Part shown: positions 1-6,032 of the stretch, in pieces
Numbering within the stretch: position 1 is the first letter of the stretch
Layout: every line of letters begins with the position of its first letter
Origin: Oscillospiraceae bacterium
Lineage (GTDB): Bacteria > Bacillota > Clostridia > Oscillospirales > Oscillospiraceae
Length of the DNA stretch: 9,315 nt
Assembly: GCA_031264545.1 (NCBI GenBank)
Contig: JAISDV010000057.1
Coordinates: 1 to 9,315 of the forward strand
Direction of reading: 5' to 3'
Notes under the pieces: generated by a model
The model's input: the letters and a program-made list of their open reading frames with translations, nothing else
Database searches by the model: none
What the model was told of the DNA's origin: nothing
Made by a program: the position numbers and the translations under genes

Positions 1-205
1 GGCACAATCAATATTAAGCGTGGACGGAATGTCCTGCGACCATTGCGTGAAGGCAATCACAAAGGCGGTAGCTGCGCTCCCCGGCGTAGCCGATGTGGCG
101 GTTGACCTGAAGGCTAAGACCGTCACGGTGGAACACGACGCCACACTCCCGCCCGACAAAATTAAATATGAGATTGAGGAGCAGGGCTACGATGTCATCG
201 CCTGA
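1..205 (+). CDS. Heavy-metal-associated (HMA) domain protein, CopZ/Atx1-like metallochaperone (5' end just off window)
   Basis: This is a small cytoplasmic metal-binding protein of the ferredoxin-like HMA fold, a family that carries Cu(I) or similar soft metals to P1B-type ATPases. The reading frame is open from the left edge (A-Q-S-I-L-S-V-D-G) and contains the hallmark GMSCDHC metal-binding motif. A GTG codon at 20 is in frame, but starting there would remove the first beta strand. Base 1 is a G in the third codon position, so an ATG finishing at base 1 is likely; that would give 68 residues with ligand cysteines C13 and C16, the usual stand-alone CopZ length. The C-terminal part ends in the typical EEQGYDV strand, followed by TGA. 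It could be the tail of a longer protein, but the length fits a free chaperone. Metal identity (copper) is inferred from the family. A stem-loop follows immediately. Confidence 0.85.
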   Translation, partial: AQSILSVDGMSCDHCVKAITKAVAALPGVADVAVDLKAKTVTVEHDATLPPDKIKYEIEEQGYDVIA

Positions 206-219
206 ATCTCCAAGGTCAA

Positions 220-247
220 GGGGAACCGCGTATATTTGCGGTTCCCC
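220..247 (+). terminator. Stem-loop between the two HMA genes, possible terminator or processing hairpin
   Basis: A perfect 10-bp inverted repeat, GGGGAACCGC (220-229) and GCGGTTCCCC (238-247), encloses an 8-base loop. It begins 14 bases after the stop codon of the first HMA gene. The stem is strong, but the downstream sequence is ATTATGGCGTTTT rather than an immediate run of T, so it is not a textbook intrinsic terminator. It may end or attenuate transcription after the first gene, or stabilise the 3' end of its mRNA. No convincing promoter was found between it and the next gene, which favours partial readthrough. The hairpin is seen directly; its function is inferred. Confidence 0.5.
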
Positions 248-273
248 ATTATGGCGTTTTCCGCTGAATAAAC

Positions 274-279
274 GGAGGG
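274..279 (+). promoter_or_regulatory. Ribosome binding site of the second HMA gene
   Basis: GGAGGG lies 7 bases upstream of the ATG at 287. It is a strong Shine-Dalgarno match and fixes the start of the second HMA gene. Confidence 0.8.
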
Positions 280-286
280 AATTACG

Positions 287-496
287 ATGGAAAAAATCAC
301 ATTGCGCGTAGAGGGAATGGTCTGCGGTCATTGCGAGATCGCCATTCAGGACGCGGTGCGCAAGCTGTCCGGCATTAAGAAAGTGAAAGCCAGCAAGCGC
401 AAAAAAGCGGTATCCGTCGAATTTGATACCGCGCAGACAACAGCGGCCGGGATCGCTGCCGCTATTGACGGCACAGGCTACAAAGTCGTTATTTGA
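287..496 (+). CDS. Second HMA-domain protein, CopZ-like, with a basic central segment
   Basis: A 69-residue stand-alone HMA-fold protein with the metal-binding motif GMVCGHC (ligands C13 and C16) in the first loop, and a GYKVV terminal strand after loop 5. Length and motif spacing match cytoplasmic Cu(I) chaperones of the CopZ/Atx1 family. The start is set by ATG at 287 behind GGAGGG. Unlike the first HMA protein, residues 31-40 are strongly basic (K31, K32, K34, K37, R38, K39, K40), in the region between helix 1 and strand 3. This changes the surface charge and could alter partner docking. The regulator's likely start lies 20 bases after its stop, so it probably shares a transcript with the two-component genes. 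The metal-binding role is known for the family; the partner and metal are inferred. A role as a metal buffer or sensor accessory is also possible. Confidence 0.88.
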   Translation: MEKITLRVEGMVCGHCEIAIQDAVRKLSGIKKVKASKRKKAVSVEFDTAQTTAAGIAAAIDGTGYKVVI

Positions 497-516
497 AAGG
501 CAGAAGGCGGCGGCTA

Positions 517-1227
517 ATGAATATGCGCGAATCGCATAGCAAAAACATATTGGCAGTAGACGATGAGCCAAAGATTTTGGAGGTCGTCAGTTCTTTTTTG
601 GAGAGCAAGGGATACAAGGTTTTCACCGCCGAAAACGGCAGGCAGGCGTTAGAGGTGTTTGAGAAAAACAATATTGCGCTGGTGCTTCTTGACCTTATGC
701 TTCCCGATATGTCCGGCGAGGAGGTCTGCGCGGTTATACGCAAAAAGTCCCGTGTCCCCATCATCATGCTGACGGCAAAATCGGAAGAAACCAGTCATTT
801 GAATGGGTTTACCATCGGCGCGGACGACTATATCACAAAACCGTTCAGCTTAAAAGTGCTGGCTGCTCATGTGGAAGCTATATTGCGCCGGACGGCAGAC
901 GATCTGGTGCCATTGACCGTCAAAAATTCTTGGCGTGACGGCGATTTGGTGGTAGACTTCGAGAAAAACACCGTCATTAAAAAAGGAACGGAACTCAGTT
1001 TAACGCCAAGCGAACACAAAATCCTTGCGGCGTTGATCAAATATCCCGGCAAGGTATTTACCCGCGATGAATTGATCGCGCTTATTTTTGACAATGACTT
1101 TGACAGCTTTGACCGCGTGATTGACAACCATATCAAGAATTTACGGCAAAAAATTGAGGACGATACAAAAAATGCCGTCTATGTGCTGACGATACGCGGT
1201 TTGGGGTATAAATTCGGAGGGGATTGA
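517..1227 (+). CDS. OmpR/PhoB-family response regulator
   Basis: A two-component response regulator, 236 residues from the ATG at 517. The N-terminal receiver domain (about 8-125) has the acidic pair D15/D16 in AVDDE, phosphoacceptor D59 in LLDLMLPDMSG, T86 in IMLTA and K108 in ITKPF. The C-terminal winged-helix DNA-binding domain (about 140-236) shows the family pattern LTPSEHKIL, VIDNHIKNLRQKI and IRGLGYKF. An upstream in-frame TTG at 493 would add eight mostly arginine residues, overlap the HMA stop and lacks a good ribosome binding site. ATG 517 sits 9 bases after AGAAGG and is preferred; ATG 523 is a second possibility. The kinase gene starts one base after the stop, so the two surely form a cognate pair. 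The linked HMA gene suggests it controls metal-homeostasis genes, but the target is not shown by sequence. Confidence 0.95.
   Translation: MNMRESHSKNILAVDDEPKILEVVSSFLESKGYKVFTAENGRQALEVFEKNNIALVLLDLMLPDMSGEEVCAVIRKKSRVPIIMLTAKSEETSHLNGFTIGADDYITKPFSLKVLAAHVEAILRRTADDLVPLTVKNSWRDGDLVVDFEKNTVIKKGTELSLTPSEHKILAALIKYPGKVFTRDELIALIFDNDFDSFDRVIDNHIKNLRQKIEDDTKNAVYVLTIRGLGYKFGGD
1216..1222 (+). promoter_or_regulatory. Ribosome binding site of the histidine kinase, inside the regulator gene
   Basis: GGAGGGG lies within the last codons of the response regulator, 6 bases before the kinase ATG at 1229. It indicates coupled translation of the pair. Confidence 0.8.
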
Positions 1228-1228
1228 T

Positions 1229-2620
1229 ATGCGCGGCAAATTCAGAACGCAGCTTACTTTTGCCCTTGCGCTGATTGTGTTTGTGACGGTTGCGCTCATC
1301 AGCATACTGGCAAATACATTTATCAATATGGAATTTGAAAAATACGCCAAAGCGCAGCAGCAATCCCACGCCAATGATATTGCGACAAATTTGAGCCGCC
1401 AGTATAACAGTATAACAGGAAAATGGAACATTGAGTACATCCACGGCGTTGGAATGTCCGCGCTGTACGACGGTTATCTGATCCGGCTTATGGATTTGCC
1501 CGGCAATGTGGTTTGGGACGCAGAAAATCACGACATGGCAACCTGCACCCAAGTGATGATGGACATTATCAGCCGCATGGAAAAAAAACGCCCCGGTCTT
1601 TCCGGCGGCTTTGTTACGCAAGAATATGACCTTAAACCAAACGGTCAAAAAGTAGGCTCAGTTGCGATTCAATATTACGGTCCTTACTTTTTGAGCGAGA
1701 GTGATTTCCATTTTCTTGATTCCTTGAACCTGATATCAGTGATTGTTGGCTCTTTGGCGCTGCTTTGCTCCGTTGTCGTCGGCGGTTTATTGGCAAGGCG
1801 AATTTCCCGCCCCATTATTAAAACGGCGCATATCGCCACGCAGATAGCCGAGGGAAATTACAAAATCCGTTTCGACGGCACAATCAAAAGCCGTGAGTTG
1901 GACGAGCTTGTAGCTGCAGTCAACCATATGGCGGCTTCTTTGGATAATCAAGAGGGCTTGCGCAAGCGTTTGACAACAGACGTTGCCCATGAACTGCGTA
2001 CACCGCTCACGGCGGTGGCTTCCCATTTGGAAGCGATGATAGAAGGCTTGTGGGAAATCACGCCGCAGCGTTTACAAAGCTGTTATGAAGAAATCGGCAG
2101 GATTTCCGGGCTTGTCGCAGACCTGGAGCAGCTTGCAAAAGTGGAAAATGAGAATTTGCGGCTCAAAAAATCAGATGTGGACCTGCGCACACTTATAAAC
2201 ACAGTCGTCGGAAATTTTGAAACGGAAAGCGCAAAAAAGAACCTTTCTGTTTCCGTTGACGGAACGGAAACCCATGTAAACGCCGACAAAGACCGATTAA
2301 ATCAAGTGTTTGCAAACCTGCTCTCCAATGCGATTAAGTACACGCCCGAAAACGGAAAAATTCATGTATCCATAAGAGATATGGACAAGAATGGCGTTGT
2401 AATGATTGAGGACAGCGGCATCGGAATCCCCGAAAAAGACCTGCCCTTTATCTTTGAGCGGTTCTACCGCGCGGACAAATCCCGCAGCCGTTCCACAGGC
2501 GGCGCGGGCATTGGTTTAACGATTGTCAAATCCATTGTGTCCGCTCACGGCGGGACAATAATGGCAGGACAGGGCGGCGGGCAAGGAAGCCGCTTCACGG
2601 TAACTCTGCCGAAATCATGA
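1229..2620 (+). CDS. Membrane sensor histidine kinase (HAMP-HisKA-HATPase)
   Basis: A 463-residue inner-membrane sensor kinase, partner of the preceding regulator. Transmembrane segment 1 is about residues 9-29 and segment 2 about 167-189, with an extracytoplasmic sensor region of about 135 residues between them. A HAMP linker follows (about 190-243; RRISRPI, then the ELDELVAAVNHM segment). The HisKA domain carries phosphoacceptor H254 in DVAHELRTPL. The ATPase domain has the N box (N363, N367 in NLLSNAIKYT), G1 box (D395 in EDSGIGIP), F box (FERFYRADKS) and G2 box (GGAGIGL, 424-430). All catalytic motifs are intact, so it should be active. The sensor region is of a type I recall from clostridial kinases and matches no named ligand domain I can assign. 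It contains a Met/His/Cys-rich stretch near 101-117, which could bind metal. The ligand is unknown; copper or envelope stress are guesses from the neighbouring HMA genes. Confidence 0.95.
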   Translation: MRGKFRTQLTFALALIVFVTVALISILANTFINMEFEKYAKAQQQSHANDIATNLSRQYNSITGKWNIEYIHGVGMSALYDGYLIRLMDLPGNVVWDAENHDMATCTQVMMDIISRMEKKRPGLSGGFVTQEYDLKPNGQKVGSVAIQYYGPYFLSESDFHFLDSLNLISVIVGSLALLCSVVVGGLLARRISRPIIKTAHIATQIAEGNYKIRFDGTIKSRELDELVAAVNHMAASLDNQEGLRKRLTTDVAHELRTPLTAVASHLEAMIEGLWEITPQRLQSCYEEIGRISGLVADLEQLAKVENENLRLKKSDVDLRTLINTVVGNFETESAKKNLSVSVDGTETHVNADKDRLNQVFANLLSNAIKYTPENGKIHVSIRDMDKNGVVMIEDSGIGIPEKDLPFIFERFYRADKSRSRSTGGAGIGLTIVKSIVSAHGGTIMAGQGGGQGSRFTVTLPKS

Positions 2621-2665
2621 GCCGTCACGGCCGGCGGTACGGCAGGCCGCGCAAGGCGCGCCGCA
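2621..2665. other. GC-rich convergent intergenic spacer with short inverted repeats
   Basis: The 45 bases between the kinase stop and the hisIE stop hold several overlapping GC-rich inverted repeats: GCCGT (2621-2625) with ACGGC at 2627-2631 or 2639-2643, and CGCGC-AAG-GCGCG at 2649-2661. None is followed by a T-run on either strand, so a standard intrinsic terminator is not evident for either operon. Small hairpins could still help stop or process both transcripts. This spacer also marks the composition change between the two clusters. Confidence 0.4.
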
Positions 2666-3313
2666 TCACAGCATCCTTTCCTGCTTGACCTTTTTGTCGA
2701 TCACGTGACGCCCGGCAAGCTCCTGCAAAACATCCGCGCCGCCGATACCCAGCTCCGCCATCAGCACCATAACGTGATAGACCAGGTCCGCGATTTCATA
2801 GACCGTCTCCGCCTTTTCCCCGCCCTTGGCCGCGATGATGACCTCCGCGCTCTCCTCGCCCACCTTTTTGAGGATCTTGTCAAGGCCGCTGGCGAACAGG
2901 TAGCTCGTATAGCTGTCCGCCTTCATCTCGGTTTTCCGTCCCATAATCAGCGCATAGAGGCCGTCGAGAGAAAAGTCCGCGGGCATATCGCCCTCAAAAA
3001 GCCTGTCGGCAAAGCAGCTTTCATGCCCGAGATGGCAGGCCGGGCCGGCCTTATTGACCCGCACGACCAGCGCGTCCCGGTCGCAGTCGGCCGTAATGTC
3101 GACGATTTCCTGATAGCAGCCGCTCGTTTCGCCCTTGCGCCAGAGCTCGGCGCGCGAGCGCGACCAGAAGCAGGTTCTCCCCTCTCGCATGGAAATTTCA
3201 AGACTCTCGCGGTTCATCCACGCGAGGGTCAGCACCTGCTTTGTGCGGCAGTCCGTCACGATCGCGGGGATCAGCCCCCTGTCGTCGAATTTAAGCGCGT
3301 CAATACTCAGCAT
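2666..3313 (-). CDS. hisIE: Bifunctional phosphoribosyl-AMP cyclohydrolase / phosphoribosyl-ATP pyrophosphatase
   Basis: A 215-residue fusion enzyme for histidine steps 2 and 3: hydrolysis of phosphoribosyl-ATP to phosphoribosyl-AMP, then opening of the purine ring to ProFAR. The N-terminal HisI domain (about 1-110) has LAWMN (30-34), LWRKGETSG (58-66), metal-binding DCDRD (D76, D78, D80) and zinc-site cysteines C93 and C100 in ACHLGHESCF. The C-terminal HisE domain (about 117-207) has SYTSYL, KKVGEESAEV (E153, E154, E157) and YEIADLVYH (E173, D176), the metal-binding helices of this all-alpha pyrophosphatase. Both halves look intact. AGGGAG seven bases upstream supports the ATG at 3313. It is the last gene of the his operon, 13 bases after hisF, and converges on the kinase gene. 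Confidence 0.97.
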   Translation of the reverse strand: MLSIDALKFDDRGLIPAIVTDCRTKQVLTLAWMNRESLEISMREGRTCFWSRSRAELWRKGETSGCYQEIVDITADCDRDALVVRVNKAGPACHLGHESCFADRLFEGDMPADFSLDGLYALIMGRKTEMKADSYTSYLFASGLDKILKKVGEESAEVIIAAKGGEKAETVYEIADLVYHVMVLMAELGIGGADVLQELAGRHVIDKKVKQERML

Positions 3314-3320
3314 GTCGTCT

Positions 3321-3326
3321 CTCCCT
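3321..3326 (-). promoter_or_regulatory. Ribosome binding site of hisIE
   Basis: Read on the minus strand, AGGGAG follows directly after the hisF TAA stop and lies 7 bases before the hisIE ATG at 3313. Confidence 0.75.
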
Positions 3327-4085
3327 TTAGATTCTCACCGGTATCCCGTTTTCGCGGAGCGCCGCCTTCAGCGCGGGTATTCCGACCTCGCCGAAGTGGA
3401 AGATCGAGGCTGCCAGACCCGCGTCGACCCTCGGCAGTGTTTTGAACAGGCGCACGAAGTCTCCGATACCGCCGGCCCCGCCCGAGGCGATCACCGGCAC
3501 ATTCACAGCCTCGCAGGCGGCCGCCAGCAGTTCGAGATCAAAACCGCCTCTGACCCCGTCTGTGTCGATGCTGTTGAGCACAACCTCTCCCGCGCCGTGC
3601 GCGACTCCGCTTTTGATCCACGCGATCGCATCCAGCCCGCTGTTCTCACGTCCGCCCTTGGCAAAGACCGTAAAGCGGCCGCCTACGCGCTTGACGTCCG
3701 CCGAGAGGACGACGCACTGGTCGCCGTATTTTTTCGCGGCGCGGAGAATCAGTCCGGGATCCCTGATCGCACCGGAGTTTACGCTCACCTTGTCCGCGCC
3801 GCACTTGAGCACGCGATCGAAATCGTCAAGCGTATTGATCGCCCCGCCGACCGTAAGCGGGATAAAAATTTGCTCGGCGACCGCCCTCAGCGCGTCGGAA
3901 AAAAGGCGCCTGCCCTCGCTCGAGGCCGTAATGTCATAAAAGACCAGCTCATCCGCGCCGTTCTCGCTATAGAAGCGCCCAAGCCCGACCGGGGACGAGA
4001 CATCGCTCAGCCCTTCGAAATTCACGCCCTTGACCACCCGGCCGTCCCTGACGTCCAGACAGGGAATGATCCGCTTTGTAATCAC
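3327..4085 (-). CDS. hisF: Imidazole glycerol phosphate synthase, cyclase subunit HisF
   Basis: A 252-residue (beta-alpha)8 barrel that uses ammonia delivered by HisH to turn PRFAR into imidazole glycerol phosphate and AICAR, linking histidine and purine synthesis. Catalytic D11 lies in PCLDVRDGRVVKG and D130 in VLSADVKR, at the same numbers as the well-studied enzymes. Phosphate-binding segments are visible: VGGAI (79-83), SVNSGAI (101-107), SIDTDG, ASGGAGG and LAASIFHF. The start is a GTG at 4085, not ATG; it overlaps the hisA stop by four bases (GTGA), which points to translational coupling. The protein start ITKRIIPCLD matches the family N terminus, so no other start is needed. HisH is encoded one gene upstream, so both subunits come from one mRNA. 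Confidence 0.98.
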   Translation of the reverse strand: MITKRIIPCLDVRDGRVVKGVNFEGLSDVSSPVGLGRFYSENGADELVFYDITASSEGRRLFSDALRAVAEQIFIPLTVGGAINTLDDFDRVLKCGADKVSVNSGAIRDPGLILRAAKKYGDQCVVLSADVKRVGGRFTVFAKGGRENSGLDAIAWIKSGVAHGAGEVVLNSIDTDGVRGGFDLELLAAACEAVNVPVIASGGAGGIGDFVRLFKTLPRVDAGLAASIFHFGEVGIPALKAALRENGIPVRI

Positions 4086-4810
4086 GCCGTACCCGCCTTT
4101 CCGATCAGCGCAAGCGCCTGCGCGAGGTCTATACTGTCCGTGTAAAGCGCCTTGCCGAGTATCGCGCCGCGCACACCCGTTTCTTTGAGCCGCGCGAGAT
4201 CAGCCGTGGTACGGATCCCGCCGGACGCGATCATAGCCATCGAAAAGCGTTTGACAAGCGCGGCATACAGTGCCTCGTTCGCGCCCTGCAAAAGCCCGTC
4301 CTTTGAAATATCCGTGCAGATGACGGTTTTGACTCCGGCATTTTGCAGGCTTTCGCAGAAATCCTCGCAGCGCACGGCGCTGGTCTGCGTCCAGCCGTGC
4401 ATGGCGACGAAGCCCGCCCTGACGTCGACAGCAACGGCGATCCTCTCGCCGTAACGCGCGAGCGCCGTCCTGAGAAAGTCCGGGTCGGTCACGGCCGCCG
4501 TGCCGATAATGACGCGCATCGCGCCGGCGTCGAGATAGCCTCTGACAACCGCCATACTCCGGACGCCGCCGCCGACCTCGGCCCTCAGCCCGCTTTCGGC
4601 CACGATGCTTTTGATCAGCGCATAATTAGGCGTGTTTCCGTCCCTCGCGCCGTCCAGATCGACCAGGTGCAGGTATTCGGCCCCGGCGCGCCTGAAGCCT
4701 GCGGCAACTACGGCCGGCGCGTCGCTGTAGACCGTCATTTTATCATAGTCGCCGCGCACAAGGCGAACCGCCTTTCCGCCGCGCAGGTCTATCGCAGGAT
4801 ATAAGTCCAT
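4082..4810 (-). CDS. hisA: ProFAR isomerase HisA
   Basis: A 242-residue (beta-alpha)8 barrel, 1-(5-phosphoribosyl)-5-[(5-phosphoribosylamino)methylideneamino]imidazole-4-carboxamide isomerase. It performs the Amadori rearrangement of ProFAR to PRFAR, the step before HisHF. Catalytic D8 is in YPAIDLRGGKAVRL and D129 in VAVDVRAG, with W140 in MHGWT as in HisA enzymes that bind the substrate with a tryptophan. Phosphate sites are AEVGGGVRS (77-85), IIGTAAV (101-107), TDISKDG and IASGGI. The VDLDGA motif (50-55) is typical of HisA and separates it from HisF. ATG at 4810 follows GGAGG. hisA lies between hisH and hisF, with a 17-base gap from hisH and a four-base overlap with hisF. Confidence 0.98.
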   Translation of the reverse strand: MDLYPAIDLRGGKAVRLVRGDYDKMTVYSDAPAVVAAGFRRAGAEYLHLVDLDGARDGNTPNYALIKSIVAESGLRAEVGGGVRSMAVVRGYLDAGAMRVIIGTAAVTDPDFLRTALARYGERIAVAVDVRAGFVAMHGWTQTSAVRCEDFCESLQNAGVKTVICTDISKDGLLQGANEALYAALVKRFSMAMIASGGIRTTADLARLKETGVRGAILGKALYTDSIDLAQALALIGKAGTA

Positions 4811-4814
4811 GGAA

Positions 4815-4819
4815 CCTCC
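4815..4819 (-). promoter_or_regulatory. Ribosome binding site of hisA
   Basis: GGAGG on the minus strand, 4 bases before the hisA ATG at 4810. The spacing is short but the match is strong, in the 17-base gap after hisH. Confidence 0.65.
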
Positions 4820-4827
4820 GGCTGCTC

Positions 4828-5448
4828 TTATTGGATTTCGCAGAAGGCCTTGAGAATATTCAGGCCGGCCCTTCCGCTTTTCTCCGGGTGGAACTGCATT
4901 CCGAACACCCGGTCACGCTGGACTGCCGCCGTGAGCGGAACGCCGTATTCGGTCGTTGCGATCGTATGCGCCGCACAACCCCGCGCGGCAAAGGAGTGCA
5001 CGAAATACATGCAGTCACCGTCCGAAATATACTTAAAGACCTCAGACTGACCAATGCCATCTCCGAACCGGAGAGCATTCCAGCCAATATGCGGGATTTT
5101 ATATCCCTTTGGGATAAACGGCGCAATCGGCCGGACCTCTCCGGGCACGAGGTGCAGCCCCTCCGTTTCGCCGTATTCAAAGCTGCGGTCAAAAAGCAGC
5201 TGCATGCCGAGACATATCCCCATAAGCGGCTTTCCCGAAGCCGCTTCCTGCTGAAGCAGCCTGTCCAGGCCGTTCAGGCGAAGCTTTTCCCGCGCGTCGC
5301 CAAAGGCGCCGACGCCGGGGAGTATCAGCCGCTCAGCGCGCCTGACGGCTTCCGGCTCTCCGCTGACCTGAGCCTCCACGCCAAGGCAGCTCAGAGCGCT
5401 TTTCAGCGAAAAGAGGTTTCCAACGCCATAATTGATGATAAGCGTCAT
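4828..5448 (-). CDS. hisH: Imidazole glycerol phosphate synthase, glutaminase subunit HisH
   Basis: A class I glutamine amidotransferase of 206 residues that hydrolyses glutamine and channels ammonia to HisF. The nucleophile C79 lies in MGICLGMQLLF, and H187 and E189 of the catalytic triad lie in MQFHPEKS. The oxyanion-loop motif LPGVGAFGDA (about 43-52) and KIPHIGWN (117-124) are HisH signatures. Two starts are adjacent: a TTG at 5451 and an ATG at 5448. The ATG is preferred because it begins the usual M-T-L-I-I-N-Y strand and forms a TGATG junction, sharing one base with the hisB stop; the TTG would only add one methionine. hisF is two genes downstream, separated by hisA. Confidence 0.97.
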   Translation of the reverse strand: MTLIINYGVGNLFSLKSALSCLGVEAQVSGEPEAVRRAERLILPGVGAFGDAREKLRLNGLDRLLQQEAASGKPLMGICLGMQLLFDRSFEYGETEGLHLVPGEVRPIAPFIPKGYKIPHIGWNALRFGDGIGQSEVFKYISDGDCMYFVHSFAARGCAAHTIATTEYGVPLTAAVQRDRVFGMQFHPEKSGRAGLNILKAFCEIQ

Positions 5449-6032
5449 CAAAGCACACCCTTTGTGGACGGGACCTCTCCGCCAAGAACGGGGTCGATCC
5501 GGGTCGCCCTGTTAAGCGCGCGGCCGAGCGCCTTGAATACGCCCTCAAGGATGTGGTGGGCGTTGTCTCCCGAAAGCTGCCTGAGATGCAGGGTCAGGCC
5601 GGCTGAACGAACGAAGCCCAGAAGAAATTCCTTCACAAGCTCCGTGTCGAAATCCCCCACCTTCTCCGCCGGCGGGCGGACCTCATAAGACAGGTGCGCG
5701 CGGCCGGAAAGATCGACCGCACAGAGGATCAGCGCCTCATCCATCGGAAGCGTAATATCTCCGTACCGGATAAGGCCCGCCCTGTCGCCAAGCGCCGCTG
5801 AGAGGGCTGTTCCCAGGCAGATACCGATATCCTCGGTCGTGTGGTGATAATCGACGTGCACGTCTCCGACACAGGAAACCGTAAGCCCAAACCGTCCGTG
5901 TCCGGCAAACAGCGTCAGCATATGGTCAAGAAAACCGCAGCCGGTATCGACAGCCGTTTCACCGCCGTCGAGTCCGAGGGTAAGCTGAATGTCGGTCTCG
6001 GCGGTCCTTCTGTTAAGCGCAAATCTTCGCAT
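5448..6032 (-). CDS. hisB: Imidazoleglycerol-phosphate dehydratase (monofunctional HisB)
   Basis: A 194-residue manganese enzyme that dehydrates imidazole glycerol phosphate to imidazole acetol phosphate. The family's duplicated His-rich motifs are present: FLDHML (H37), VDYHHTTEDIGI (H63, H64, E67), MDEAL and GDNAHHILEGVFKAL, ending in VPSTKGVL. The length is that of the dehydratase alone. There is no N-terminal HAD-type histidinol phosphatase as in the E. coli bifunctional HisB. ATG at 6032 shares one base with the hisC stop (TAATG), and the stop shares one base with the hisH ATG, so the three genes are tightly coupled. All metal-binding residues appear intact. Confidence 0.98.
   Translation of the reverse strand: MRRFALNRRTAETDIQLTLGLDGGETAVDTGCGFLDHMLTLFAGHGRFGLTVSCVGDVHVDYHHTTEDIGICLGTALSAALGDRAGLIRYGDITLPMDEALILCAVDLSGRAHLSYEVRPPAEKVGDFDTELVKEFLLGFVRSAGLTLHLRQLSGDNAHHILEGVFKALGRALNRATRIDPVLGGEVPSTKGVL

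Noticed and set aside
20..22. GTG at 20 as the start of the first HMA gene
   Set aside because: The frame is open to the edge and the seven upstream residues complete the first beta strand of the HMA fold. An ATG ending at base 1 gives the normal length.
14..571. Minus-strand open frame of 185 codons opposite both HMA genes
   Set aside because: Both HMA genes are unmistakable on the plus strand with CxxC motifs, and the second has a strong ribosome binding site. The antisense translation resembles nothing known to me.
1877..1887. GGCACAATCAA present at both 1-11 and 1877-1887, considered as a direct repeat or attachment site
   Set aside because: An 11-base match between some two places is expected by chance in a 9-kb window, and the second copy lies inside kinase coding sequence.
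2655..2662. GGCGCGCC palindrome in the convergent spacer as a possible operator or attachment core
   Set aside because: An 8-base GC palindrome is likely by chance in such GC-rich DNA, and there is no flanking repeat or integrase gene.
2705..4145. Long plus-strand open frames (2705-3445 and 3135-4145) opposite hisIE and hisF
   Set aside because: They lie antisense to intact, clearly recognised enzymes in GC-rich DNA, overlap each other, and have arginine/proline/alanine-rich translations with no family motif. They are typical shadow frames.
4831..5688. Plus-strand open frame of 285 codons opposite hisH and part of hisB
   Set aside because: It is antisense to two well-conserved genes, spans their junction and shows no recognisable domain, so it is a composition artefact.
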